A stretch of DNA of 64,000 nucleotides from Thermoplasmata archaeon (lineage in GTDB: Archaea > Thermoplasmatota > Thermoplasmata > Methanomassiliicoccales > Methanomethylophilaceae): positions 35,165 to 99,164 of the forward strand of contig SUSY01000001.1 of NCBI GenBank assembly GCA_015063185.1, in the 5' to 3' direction. The notes beneath the pieces were generated by a model. The model saw only the letters and a program-made list of their open reading frames with translations, made no database searches and was not told the origin of the DNA. This document shows positions 27,699 through 36,792 of the stretch, one piece after another (position 1 is the first letter of the stretch; every line of letters starts with the position of its first letter). Both the position numbers and the translations under genes were made by a program.

Positions 27699-27977
27699 TC
27701 ACAGCGTTAAGATGTTGGAGGTACCCTTGTCGATGACCGCCAAAGCGGAGACCGAGAACGGCTTTCCGCAGAGAGCGCCCAACTCCATGTTGTTACCCTC
27801 GTAAACGTGGACCTTCACTCCGATGTCTCCGGCGGTAAGTGCCTTGCTGGGGCAGTTCCTGGAAACGATGACCAGCTGTGCCTTTCCTGCCTTGACTGCT
27901 TTCTCTGTCTGATCTACTCCGAACTCAACGACTCCGGTCGAGATTGCGGACTTCAATGCTTTTCCGATATCAATCAT
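27699..27977 (-). CDS. rpl30e: Large ribosomal subunit protein eL30 (L30e)
   Basis: A 92-residue L7Ae-superfamily protein (GKALKSAISTGVVEFGVDQTEKAVK, LVIVSRNCPSKAL, GKPFSVSALAVID) that binds kink-turn RNA in the large subunit. Its ATG overlaps the rpoA2 stop (27974-27977), consistent with the RNA polymerase operon order common in archaea. Confidence 0.95.
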   Translation of the reverse strand: MIDIGKALKSAISTGVVEFGVDQTEKAVKAGKAQLVIVSRNCPSKALTAGDIGVKVHVYEGNNMELGALCGKPFSVSALAVIDKGTSNILTL

Positions 27978-29494
27978 TCTTCATTCCCCTGGTTCTTGGG
28001 TGTGTAAATAAGGTTTACTGCGCCGGTACCCAGTGTAACGGGCTGTCCGACGATGATGTTCTCTGCCACTCCTTCGAGGTGATCGACCTCTCCGTTCATG
28101 GCTGCATGCAGCAAGTGCGGCGCTGTGATTTCGAACGCTGCCCTTGCCAATACGCTTGCTTTCTTTCCGGAGATTCCGTGCCTACCGATGGCCTTCACGG
28201 AACCGTCATTCGTCATCAGGTCTGCGACGAGCATGATGTGTCTGATATCGACATCCATACCTGCGCCCTTCATGGTGGCGAGTGCCTCCTTGATGATGGA
28301 GTTCCTTGCGGCCTCGATACCGAGAACATCGGCGATCTCGAGAACACTGTTGGTCTGGGCATACTCGATGTCGACACCCTCGACCTTCAGGACCTCCTTC
28401 AAATTGCTTCCTTCGGTGATGATTGTCCATCCCTCACCGTCCACGCGGTTTCCGCCCTCGATTCCGTCGGAACCTTCGGACTTGAGGATCTTCATCCTCT
28501 GCTTGGAAAGAACCGCCCTCTTGATGCCATCGATTCCCTTGATCCTCGTGACCTTGGCATTCTCGTAAAGCGTCTGGAGCTTCTTGTATGAAGGTACATC
28601 GGAATTGATCACGATCTCGAAATCACCCTTCTGTACCAATCCACGGAACAACTTGACCTTGTTGAGCTTCTCGACGATGTCATCCATGGTAATCCTGAGC
28701 CTGTCCATGGTACGTGCGTCAGGAGTGATGACAACGGTCATGTTGGTCGCATTGACGGAGATGTCAGCGACGTTCTTCAGGATGGTCGTCTCGATCTCAT
28801 AGGAAACGAGCTTTGCGACCTCCTCGTCCTCTGCCGCGAGTCCCCTGAGGGGGATGACCATGGAGGGAGTACTGGGGACACGACGTGCATCGACGATCTC
28901 GATGAGCCTGGGCAGTCCCTGTGTGGTCAGAACGTTCGCGACTCCCGCGTTGTGGAAAGTACGCATGTTCATCTGGGTACCGGGCTCTCCGATGGAGTGG
29001 GCTGCCATAACTCCCGCGGACTCGTGGGAAGCCATCTTGTGTGACTTGAACATCCTGTCAGCGGTTGCGATAAGCTTCTTCTGGATCTCCTCATCATCCG
29101 CATACTCAGTATCACGGATGCGTGCGGCGATGTCCACAATGACCTTCAGAGGAAGGTTGGAACCAAGCTCATCCCTGATGGTGACGAGTTTCTGCTCCAT
29201 GTCGGTGAAGACATGGTGCTTGTTGGTGATGAGCACCATAGGCTTGACCTCGACATCCTCGACGGATTTGGCGGACTCCGCCTTCTTCGCCCTGGATGTG
29301 CTGCGCTTGGTAGTGGGTGCGACCTTGCCGTAGATCTCTGCGGCCTTCTCCTGATCGAATCCGACCTGGACGAGCCCATCGACACCGGCATCCTTGACGG
29401 ACTGAATGGTGTTGAAGGACTTCATGAGTTCATAGACATCCTCGGGAGCGATGCCCCTTGTGATCAATGCCTTCTCTGTATCTTTTCTAGCCAT
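27974..29494 (-). CDS. rpoA2: DNA-directed RNA polymerase subunit A'' (Rpo1C)
   Basis: The C-terminal part of the largest subunit, 506 residues, joining A' in the enzyme. Visible: the bridge-helix/trigger-loop region (AAHSIGEPGTQMNMRTFHNAG near residue 200) and the C-terminal jaw and clamp (GRHGISGKKASVLARAAFE). An N-terminal extension of about 120 residues precedes the conserved core, including a small helix-hairpin-like module (GIAPEDVYELMKSFNTIQSVKDAGVDGLVQVG) and an Ala/Lys-rich linker. The ATG at 29494 is one base after the rpoA1 stop; the open frame beyond it lies in rpoA1. Confidence 0.96.
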   Translation of the reverse strand: MARKDTEKALITRGIAPEDVYELMKSFNTIQSVKDAGVDGLVQVGFDQEKAAEIYGKVAPTTKRSTSRAKKAESAKSVEDVEVKPMVLITNKHHVFTDMEQKLVTIRDELGSNLPLKVIVDIAARIRDTEYADDEEIQKKLIATADRMFKSHKMASHESAGVMAAHSIGEPGTQMNMRTFHNAGVANVLTTQGLPRLIEIVDARRVPSTPSMVIPLRGLAAEDEEVAKLVSYEIETTILKNVADISVNATNMTVVITPDARTMDRLRITMDDIVEKLNKVKLFRGLVQKGDFEIVINSDVPSYKKLQTLYENAKVTRIKGIDGIKRAVLSKQRMKILKSEGSDGIEGGNRVDGEGWTIITEGSNLKEVLKVEGVDIEYAQTNSVLEIADVLGIEAARNSIIKEALATMKGAGMDVDIRHIMLVADLMTNDGSVKAIGRHGISGKKASVLARAAFEITAPHLLHAAMNGEVDHLEGVAENIIVGQPVTLGTGAVNLIYTPKNQGNEE

Positions 29495-29495
29495 T

Positions 29496-32411
29496 TCAAT
29501 CACTCTCGTAGTCGTTGTCGGAATCTCCGTCGTTATCGTCGTCGTCATCGCCGGAGAATTCCATCTCGTCCTTCTCACGGCTTCCGTAATCCTCACCCTT
29601 GGTGGCCTTGTCGAGGTTCAGGAGTGCATCCGCACCGTCACCGAGGACCTCGGTGAACAGGTCGTTAATGCTGACCGCCTCTCCTCCGACAGCCCTTGCG
29701 GGGTCGGTACCATCCTCTCCGTACTTGAACTGGATGATGGTGTCCGCAGTGTTCCTGATGGAACCGTCGTCCATGAGCTTGAGGTCCTCGAGAGCCGAGA
29801 TGAGTCTCCTCTGCATGTATCCTGACCTGGAGGTACGGACCGCAGTATCGACGAGACCCTCTCTTCCTCCCATTGCGTGGAAGAAGAACTCGGTAGGGGA
29901 GAGTCCGCTCTTGTAGGAGTTCTCGACGAATCCCTTCGCGTACGCTCCAAGGTCCCCTCTCTGGAAGTGGGGTAGGGTCCTCATGTGGTATCCTCTTGAG
30001 ATCCTTTGACCACGAACGGACTGCTGACCGACACAACCTGCCATCTGGGACAGGTTCAGCATGGAACCACGGGCTCCTGCCTTAGCCATGATGACCGCGG
30101 GGTTCGCCATACCGACGTGGTCGGCGACAATCTCTCCTGCGTGGTCACGAGCCTCGGAAAGGTTCTTTCCGATGTTCATCTCGAGGGTCTCCTCGATGGA
30201 ACGTCCGGGCATGGCCTCGAGTGTGTGGTCGCGGTAGGACTCGATGAGTGCGTTCACAGCGTCGACACGCTCGTCGGTGAAACTCTTGATCTGGTCCTTC
30301 GCTTCGAGGGGGATGTCCTCATCATCGATACCTGTACTGAATCCGTGGTTCATGATCGCACCGAGTGCGATCCTGGTGACACGGTTGATGAACATGCGTG
30401 CACAATCTGCTCCGTAGTCGCGTGCGATCCTATCAAGGATCTTACCCTTACTGTTACCAATTCCCTTTGCATCGATGGTTCCGCAGAGGAGGTTACCGTC
30501 CTTGATCTTGACGAATGCGTCGTGCTCACAGTTCTCCTTCTTACAACCGTCCCTGCATCCGACACAGACGGATGCCTTGAAGGTACAGTTGAGGGTCCTG
30601 GGAAGGACGGCGGAGAACAGCTGCTTTCCGGTCCAGTACTTCTCTCCGTTGTCGTCGACGAGTGGCTCAGGAACCCTGATTCCGGGCTTGAGATAGTCTG
30701 CTTTGTCCAACCTGAGGGATTCCTCGTAAGGAAGGGCATTGAGGTCGGATCTGGAGATGAGATCGGCCTCGGGTGCACGACTGTCGAGCTTGATGAGGAT
30801 GTTCATGGCCTGCTGCCTGTCGAACCTGGGGTTCTTGTTGGTGAGGAAGAACGCACCGGTGATGTGATCGTGGATGGCACCGATGATAGGTCCTCCATAT
30901 CTGGGGGACAGGATGTTCTCCTGGACCTGCATGATGACACGTGCCTCAGCACGTGCCTCCTCGCCCTGGATGACGTGGAGGTTCATCTCGTCACCGTCAA
31001 AGTCCGCGTTGTAGGGGGGACAGACACAGAGGTTGAACCTGAAGGTCTTACCCTCGTTCATGACCTTGACACGGTGGGCCATCATGGACATCCTGTGCAG
31101 AGAAGGCTGCCTGTTGAACAGGACGATGTCTCCGTCCATGAGCTGCCTCTCGACGGTGAATCCCTCTTCGAGGTTCTCTGCGAGGAGTTCGGTGTTGTTG
31201 GCGGTGACCCTCATCTTCCTCTCATCGGACTTGATGATGTAGTTGACTCCGGGCTTGTACTTTCCGTCCTCGGTCCACTGCTCGGTTCCACCTCTGACCA
31301 TCTCACGGATGGTCTCGATGTTGGATGCGTTTACGTGAACGGGGACTGTGAGCTCCCTTGCTGCGGGAACAGGGACTCCGACATCGTTGATGGACAACAT
31401 CGGGTCAGGAGAGATGACGGTACGTGCGGAGAAGTCCACACGCTTACCGGACAGGTTGGATCTGAAACGACCCTCCTTACCCTTGAGCCTCTGTGTAAGT
31501 GTCTTCAAAGGACGTCCGGACCTGTGCCTTGCGGGCGGGATACCGGAGGTCTGGTTGTCGAAGTAGGTGGTGATGTGGTACTGCAGAAGGTCCCACAGGT
31601 CCTCGACGATCAGCAGGGGTGATCCGCTGTCACGGTTCTCGAGGAGTCTCTGGTTGATCCTGAGGATATCGACCAATTTGTGGGTAAGGTCATCCTCCGA
31701 CCTCTCTCCGGACTCCAGAGTGATCGTGGGCCTCACGGTAACGGGAGGTACGGGGAGTGCGGTCAGGATCATCCACTCGGGCCTGCAGGTCTTGGGATCG
31801 ATTCCCAATGTGACCAGATCCTCATCGGGGATGCGCTCGAGCCTCTCGCGGATGGTCTGAGGGGTGAGCTTCTTGTTACCCTCGGGAGTCTCCTCGCTGA
31901 AGGAGGTCGGTTTGTCCAACTTAATCTTGTAGTGCTCTGCACCACAGTAGGGACAGACTGTCCTGTTGGAAGCCGTCTTGGCTGTGTCCTTGGAGAACGC
32001 CTTCGCGTCGATGGCGTCACCTCCGAGCTCATCCATGCGCTCCATCTCCCTCCTCGCTGCCTCGGCCTGCTCAGCAGTGAGCATGAGCCTTCCGCAATCC
32101 CTGTTGCGGCAGCAGGAGTCGAGAAGGGACTTGATATCCTTGATGAATCCGACATGGATGACCGGCCTTGCAAGCTCAATGTGTCCGAAGTGACCGGGAC
32201 ACTCACCGGACTTGCATCCGCAGGTCTTACACTTGAGTCCGGGCTCTACGACACCGAGACTGGTGTCCATGAGTCCTCCCTCATAAGGGAATCCTTCATC
32301 ATTGTACGTGTCTGCGGTGATGACCTTCACTGCAGACATCTTTCTGATCTCTTCAGGGGAAAGGCACGAGAACTTGATCGAACCGATCCTCTTGACCATA
32401 TCGTTGCTCAT
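29496..32411 (-). CDS. rpoA1: DNA-directed RNA polymerase subunit A' (Rpo1N)
   Basis: Holds the active site: NADFDGDEMN near residues 463-472 binds the catalytic Mg. N-terminal zinc-binding Cys (CKTCGCKSGECPGHFGH) at about 57-74 and a second Cys cluster (CCRNRDCGR) follow. At 971 residues it is longer than many archaeal A' (about 870-910), with an insertion CVGCRDGCKKENC near residue 620 that could bind an additional zinc, and a very acidic Asp/Asn/Ser tail at the end. The ATG overlaps the rpoB stop. Confidence 0.97.
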   Translation of the reverse strand: MSNDMVKRIGSIKFSCLSPEEIRKMSAVKVITADTYNDEGFPYEGGLMDTSLGVVEPGLKCKTCGCKSGECPGHFGHIELARPVIHVGFIKDIKSLLDSCCRNRDCGRLMLTAEQAEAARREMERMDELGGDAIDAKAFSKDTAKTASNRTVCPYCGAEHYKIKLDKPTSFSEETPEGNKKLTPQTIRERLERIPDEDLVTLGIDPKTCRPEWMILTALPVPPVTVRPTITLESGERSEDDLTHKLVDILRINQRLLENRDSGSPLLIVEDLWDLLQYHITTYFDNQTSGIPPARHRSGRPLKTLTQRLKGKEGRFRSNLSGKRVDFSARTVISPDPMLSINDVGVPVPAARELTVPVHVNASNIETIREMVRGGTEQWTEDGKYKPGVNYIIKSDERKMRVTANNTELLAENLEEGFTVERQLMDGDIVLFNRQPSLHRMSMMAHRVKVMNEGKTFRFNLCVCPPYNADFDGDEMNLHVIQGEEARAEARVIMQVQENILSPRYGGPIIGAIHDHITGAFFLTNKNPRFDRQQAMNILIKLDSRAPEADLISRSDLNALPYEESLRLDKADYLKPGIRVPEPLVDDNGEKYWTGKQLFSAVLPRTLNCTFKASVCVGCRDGCKKENCEHDAFVKIKDGNLLCGTIDAKGIGNSKGKILDRIARDYGADCARMFINRVTRIALGAIMNHGFSTGIDDEDIPLEAKDQIKSFTDERVDAVNALIESYRDHTLEAMPGRSIEETLEMNIGKNLSEARDHAGEIVADHVGMANPAVIMAKAGARGSMLNLSQMAGCVGQQSVRGQRISRGYHMRTLPHFQRGDLGAYAKGFVENSYKSGLSPTEFFFHAMGGREGLVDTAVRTSRSGYMQRRLISALEDLKLMDDGSIRNTADTIIQFKYGEDGTDPARAVGGEAVSINDLFTEVLGDGADALLNLDKATKGEDYGSREKDEMEFSGDDDDDNDGDSDNDYESD

Positions 32412-35400
32412 CTCAAATCCTCCAGTCTAAGCCTCATGGCCACACCCAGCGACAGGAGCTCATCCATGAGCAGTTTGAATGCGTAGGATGTCTGGACCTG
32501 GTGGATGTTGGTGTTGTTCTTACACACGGGGCAATAGAGCTCTCCGTGTCTGCTCTTGATGGCGATGTGACCACAGTTGGGGTCTCCACAGATGTACTGC
32601 TTGGTTCCGTCGGACTGATCGAGGAGACGGTCCTTGATGACCATGGACACACCGTGACCGATCAGACAGTCACGCTCCATCTCTCCGAACCTGAGTCCTC
32701 CGCGCCTGGAACGTCCCTCGGTGGGCTGGCGGGTGAGGATCTGGACAGGACCTCTGGACCTGTAGTGGAGCTTTCCACTGACCATGTGGTGCAGCTTCTC
32801 GTAGAAGATGACTCCGGTGTAAACATCCATGGAAACCATCTTTCCGGTTACTCCGTCGTACATGACCTCCTTTCCGCTGCGTGCGAATCCACTCTCGACG
32901 AGTCCGTCACGGATGGAATCCTCCCTCTCTCCGGAGAAGATGGTTCCATCGATGAGACGACCCTGCATGGATCCGACCTTACCACCGATCATCTCGAGGA
33001 CGTGTGCGATGGTCATACGAGACGGGATTCCGTGGGGGTTGACGACGATATCCGGAGTCACTCCGTCTGCGGTGAAGGGCATGTCGGTCTGGCTGATCAG
33101 ACGTCCGATGACTCCCTTCTGTCCGTGCCTGGAACAGAACTTGTCTCCAAGCTCGGGGATCCTCTGGTCCCTGATCTTGACCCTGGCAATGGTGGTGTCC
33201 TCCTCGGACATGGTCAGCATGACCGAGTCGACCCATCCGCGCTCCCCATACCTGACGGTGAGCGATGCCTCTCTCCTCTTCTGGGTGGTAAGGGACTCCT
33301 CCTCGATGAACCTGGGAGGCGAAGTCTTACCTACAAGGACGTCTCCGCTGGAGACCTCTGCCTCAGGGGAGATCAGACCGTCGTCTCCAAGTGCAGAGTA
33401 TGCGGTGTCGGTACGTGCTCCGACGACATCGGGGGAAGGAATCTCGAAGTGGTCCCTCTTCCAATCATAGAGGTCGTGGGAGTGCTTTTCCTCCGCACGG
33501 TAGGACCTGAGGAAGGTGGAGCGTCCGAGTCCGCGCTGGACGGAGCTCTTGTTCATGACGATTGCATCCTCGATGTTGTATCCGTGGTAGGAGAAGACCG
33601 CGATACAGAAGTTCTGTCCTGCGGGCTTGTGGTTGTATCCGATGTATTCCATCTCCTTGGTCTGGACCATGGGCATCTGCGGATAGTGGAGCAGGTGTCC
33701 GCGGGTATCGGGCCTGAGACGGTAGTTGGCTGCGGACACTCCGAGTGCCTGCTTTGCCATTCCTGCACCCATCGTAACACGGGGTGCGGAATTGTGCTCG
33801 GGATAAGGAACCAATCCGGACGCGATTCCGATGATGACCATCGGATCGATCTCCATGTGAGTGTGTTCCCTGGTAATCTTGCAAGGCACGGTCATGGTTC
33901 CGCCACAGACCTTACAGGTGAGCTCGGCGTCACCCTCCCTTCCGGGATTCATCCAATCGACGTTTGCGGGAGAGAGTGCCTTGTCACAGTGGGGGCACCT
34001 GTCGGGAGTGTCGAACGCATCGAGTGCTACGAACGCGTCCTCCTCTTCCTCTGCATCGATCCACTCGATGATTCCCTCGCGGAACAGATCGTCCCACTTG
34101 ATCTTTCCATCGCGGATACCTTCGATGTGCTTCCTGGAAAGGATGGTCCTTCCGTCCTTCACGACGAGGAGGGGGCGCCTGAGACGTCCCTCATCGGAGT
34201 TGATGATGACCTCGTTCATCTCTGGGTCATAGTGGATGTTGACCTCGTAGGGCAGGAGTCCGCACCTTCTCTTCTCACGGATGTCGGAGACGAGCTTGAC
34301 GGGATTTCCGTTGCTTCCCTTGAGGTCTCCGTTGACATAGACACGTGCTGCACCAGGGGTGTTGACAGGCTGCAGGTCACAGTCCCTGATCATCCACATG
34401 AGGTCGGAATCGCTAAGTCCCTCGGAAACGTCGGTGATGAGTGCGAGGTTCTTGACCAGACCGCAGTTCTGTCCCTCGGGGGTCTCTGACGGACAGAGCC
34501 TACCCCACTGCGTGGAGTGCAAGTCACGTGCCTCGAAGTGAGGCTGGGACCTGGTGAGTGAGGATGTGACCCTCCTGAGGTGGGACATGGAGGACATGTT
34601 GGTGGTCCTGTCAAGGAGCTGTGAGACTCCGGCACGTCCGCCGACCCAGTTTCCGGTTGCGAGTGCATGGATAAGCTTGTGGGACAGGAGGTCGGGCCTG
34701 ATGGAGGAGGCAATCTTGCAATCTCCCTTCTTCCTGTTCCAGTTCCTCTCAAGCTGGTACTTAAGATCCTTCATGAGGCTGTTGAAACTGGTCCTGAAGA
34801 GATCCTCCATGAGGTCTCCTGCGAGTTTGAGCCTCTTGTTGGAATAGTGGTCCTTGTCATCCTCCTTCCTCTCGCCCCTGGAGAGCTCGAGGACTGCACG
34901 GGCGACACGACCGAGGTAGATCGCCTTCTTCATGCGGTCCTCTTTCTTGTCTCCGAGGTGGGGAAGCAGAGAGCGGTCGAGGATGCTCTCGACTTTCTTG
35001 ATCCTGTACTCCTTCGCCTGACCGGCGGCGAAGTTCCTCTCGAGGAATGCGATGGCGTCATCCGTGGTGTGGAAACCGTTGGGCTGATAGGTCTTCTTGT
35101 CGAAACTGTTCTCGATGTTGGCGTAGACGATGGTGTCCATCTCGGGGTTGGAGGAGATAACGTTGCAGATCTCTGCATCGGACTCCATTCCGAGTGCCTT
35201 CATGAGTGCGATGATCGGGATGGCACTGGTGGTTGCAGGAACGGTGACCATGACCATTCCATCCTTCTTCTTCTCGACGAGTGTGAGTGCACGGTATCCA
35301 TCCTTCTGGGAGAACACCTTTGCGACCTCGACGCGTGCACCGTACCTCTCGCTGTACTCGACCATGACCCTGTTGGGTGCAAGGTCTTCGAGTGTGATGA

Positions 35401-36034
35401 GGACCCTCTCGGTTCCTCCGATGATGAAGTATCCTCCAGGATCCCTGGGGTCTTCCTTGGCCTCGATGAGCTTCTGGAGGTACTCGGAATCGCTGATGTC
35501 CCTCTCCTCTGCCTTCTCGATGTTGGCCCTGTCGAGAACGCATCCTCTGGACTTGACCATGATCGGGAGCTTTCCGACCTCGACGCGTTCGTAGGGAGGG
35601 TTCCTGCTGGGGTCGGCGAGAACGAGCCTTCCCTCGGAATCCTCGGTGTAGAGTGTGAAATCGACCTCGACGGATGCCTCGTAGGTGACATTTCTGAGTC
35701 TGGCCTCCATAGGTGTGAGGTCGTGCTTGTATCCGTTCGCCTCCTTGATGGTGGGGGGTGCGACGTGGATGGTAGCGGGCGCCTGGTGATCGATGTTGCC
35801 GCTCTCATCCCTCGGCCTTCCGATACGGATGTAGTACTGCTTTCCGCCCGTACGATCCTTATCGAGCTTGATGATTCCGCGCTCCGCATCATCGGTTGGA
35901 ATCCTCATATCATCGAGGATTGCCTGCATCCTGTTGTCAGGCTTACCCTCCGATGCGATAAAGTCGTTGAAGGACGCGATGTGATGGTTAACGATGCTGT
36001 GCTCCTCGAAATAAAGATCTACCAAATCCCTCAT
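32408..36034 (-). CDS. rpoB: DNA-directed RNA polymerase subunit B (Rpo2, unsplit)
   Basis: The second largest subunit as a single 1208-residue chain, not split into B'' and B' as in most methanogens. An unsplit B is typical of Thermoplasmata. Visible: lobe and protrusion at the N-terminus, the fork and hybrid-binding motifs (GRLCPSETPEGQNCGLVKNLALI), the nucleotide-binding ELGDKFCSRHGQKGVIG region, and the C-terminal zinc clamp (CGDPNCGH then CPVC). Lies five bases after rpoH. Confidence 0.97.
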   Translation of the reverse strand: MRDLVDLYFEEHSIVNHHIASFNDFIASEGKPDNRMQAILDDMRIPTDDAERGIIKLDKDRTGGKQYYIRIGRPRDESGNIDHQAPATIHVAPPTIKEANGYKHDLTPMEARLRNVTYEASVEVDFTLYTEDSEGRLVLADPSRNPPYERVEVGKLPIMVKSRGCVLDRANIEKAEERDISDSEYLQKLIEAKEDPRDPGGYFIIGGTERVLITLEDLAPNRVMVEYSERYGARVEVAKVFSQKDGYRALTLVEKKKDGMVMVTVPATTSAIPIIALMKALGMESDAEICNVISSNPEMDTIVYANIENSFDKKTYQPNGFHTTDDAIAFLERNFAAGQAKEYRIKKVESILDRSLLPHLGDKKEDRMKKAIYLGRVARAVLELSRGERKEDDKDHYSNKRLKLAGDLMEDLFRTSFNSLMKDLKYQLERNWNRKKGDCKIASSIRPDLLSHKLIHALATGNWVGGRAGVSQLLDRTTNMSSMSHLRRVTSSLTRSQPHFEARDLHSTQWGRLCPSETPEGQNCGLVKNLALITDVSEGLSDSDLMWMIRDCDLQPVNTPGAARVYVNGDLKGSNGNPVKLVSDIREKRRCGLLPYEVNIHYDPEMNEVIINSDEGRLRRPLLVVKDGRTILSRKHIEGIRDGKIKWDDLFREGIIEWIDAEEEEDAFVALDAFDTPDRCPHCDKALSPANVDWMNPGREGDAELTCKVCGGTMTVPCKITREHTHMEIDPMVIIGIASGLVPYPEHNSAPRVTMGAGMAKQALGVSAANYRLRPDTRGHLLHYPQMPMVQTKEMEYIGYNHKPAGQNFCIAVFSYHGYNIEDAIVMNKSSVQRGLGRSTFLRSYRAEEKHSHDLYDWKRDHFEIPSPDVVGARTDTAYSALGDDGLISPEAEVSSGDVLVGKTSPPRFIEEESLTTQKRREASLTVRYGERGWVDSVMLTMSEEDTTIARVKIRDQRIPELGDKFCSRHGQKGVIGRLISQTDMPFTADGVTPDIVVNPHGIPSRMTIAHVLEMIGGKVGSMQGRLIDGTIFSGEREDSIRDGLVESGFARSGKEVMYDGVTGKMVSMDVYTGVIFYEKLHHMVSGKLHYRSRGPVQILTRQPTEGRSRRGGLRFGEMERDCLIGHGVSMVIKDRLLDQSDGTKQYICGDPNCGHIAIKSRHGELYCPVCKNNTNIHQVQTSYAFKLLMDELLSLGVAMRLRLEDLR

Positions 36035-36038
36035 CGTA

Positions 36039-36314
36039 TCATCCCTTAATGACGAGCCTGTATGCGACGAATTCCTCCGCCGTCTCGCTCTGTCTTACGA
36101 CCTTGACGATACGACCCTCCTCGATAGGGCCGTAGATGTTCTCAAGGACCTTGATCGCCGCATCACTCTTCCTGATCTTGGGGAGTTGATCGCATTTAAG
36201 CCCTTTCTCGGAAAGGACTGCGTCCGCCTCCTCCTGAGTCAGGAGATAGTGCTCAGGCACGAGCTCGTGCTTGAGAACATTGAACGAAATATTTTCCACT
36301 GCCAAGTATTTCAC
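36039..36314 (-). CDS. rpoH: DNA-directed RNA polymerase subunit H (Rpo5)
   Basis: The archaeal RPB5 C-terminal-domain equivalent that builds the lower jaw. The 91-residue protein has NVLKHELVPEHYLLTQEEADAVL, LPKIRKSDA and GRIVKVVRQSETAEEFVAYR. First gene of the polymerase operon; the ATG at 36314 gives a short nonstandard N-terminal lead before the conserved FNVLKHELVPEH. Its promoter should lie in the 115-bp gap toward tRNA-Lys. Confidence 0.96.
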   Translation of the reverse strand: MKYLAVENISFNVLKHELVPEHYLLTQEEADAVLSEKGLKCDQLPKIRKSDAAIKVLENIYGPIEEGRIVKVVRQSETAEEFVAYRLVIKG

Positions 36315-36429
36315 CTACAAAATTTCCCCGTGCCGGTCAACGGGTAACCGATTTCCTGAGTAGACTCACGAAATTTCATCCGATATTCCTCATACTTGAT
36401 CCATTTTGATCGCTCATGAAGACTATCTG

Positions 36430-36503
36430 CGGGCCTGAGGGGATTCGAACCCCTGACCACCTGATTAAAAGTCAGATGCTCTACCTAGCTGAGCTACAGG
36501 CCC
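36430..36503 (-). tRNA. tRNA-Lys (anticodon TTT)
   Basis: Minus-strand cloverleaf with acceptor GGGCCTG/CAGGCCC, D arm GCTCAG..., anticodon loop CTTTTAA (anticodon TTT) and T arm with TTCGAAT. No intron, CCA not encoded. An AT-rich TATA-like block (36541-36553) lies about 40-50 bp upstream. Confidence 0.94.
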
Positions 36504-36792
36504 CTGATAGCTTAAGCTTGCAAAAAGTTTGCATACGGTACTTATATTTAAAACCTACTATTATCTTATTCTATTAAAGAGTACGTTCTTTATATTCCGC
36601 TAGAAACGACACGGATATACGGCAGGATGTCTAATGGCTGTTCGGTCGATAATTCCCCTTTCCGATAAAGACCGTCGAAAAGGAACGGGATCGCCACAGT
36701 AGGGGGGACACGCCCATCAAGTCTAGAAAAACTGCTGACCCACACAAAGTGTCAAAGAGGCTGTTTAATAGGTACTTGTCGATTACCCCCCA
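36504..36792. other. 289-bp spacer between tRNA-Lys and cdc48
   Basis: No open frame with gene-like codon use is visible. The left third is AT-rich (36530-36590) and contains the tRNA-Lys promoter, possibly also one for the plus strand (TTATATTTAAAA). The middle holds CGGTC and GACCG arms (about 36644-36673) around a 22-nt loop. The right end has TTTAATA (about 36765-36771) some 25 bp before the cdc48 ATG, so cdc48 is probably leaderless. The centre (36600-36750) could hold a small RNA, but I see no recognised one. Confidence 0.5.

Noticed and set aside
30006-31622. Plus-strand ORF (538 codons) opposite rpoA1
   Set aside because: Same kind of antisense shadow; rpoA1 is certain on the minus strand.
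32501-34489. Long plus-strand ORF (662 codons) opposite rpoB
   Set aside because: Antisense shadow of a highly conserved gene; composition is an artefact of strong codon bias (rich in Asp, Val, Gly, Leu) and no motif fits any family.
34667-36049. Plus-strand ORF (460 codons) opposite rpoB
   Set aside because: Antisense shadow; ends across the rpoB start and has no family signature.
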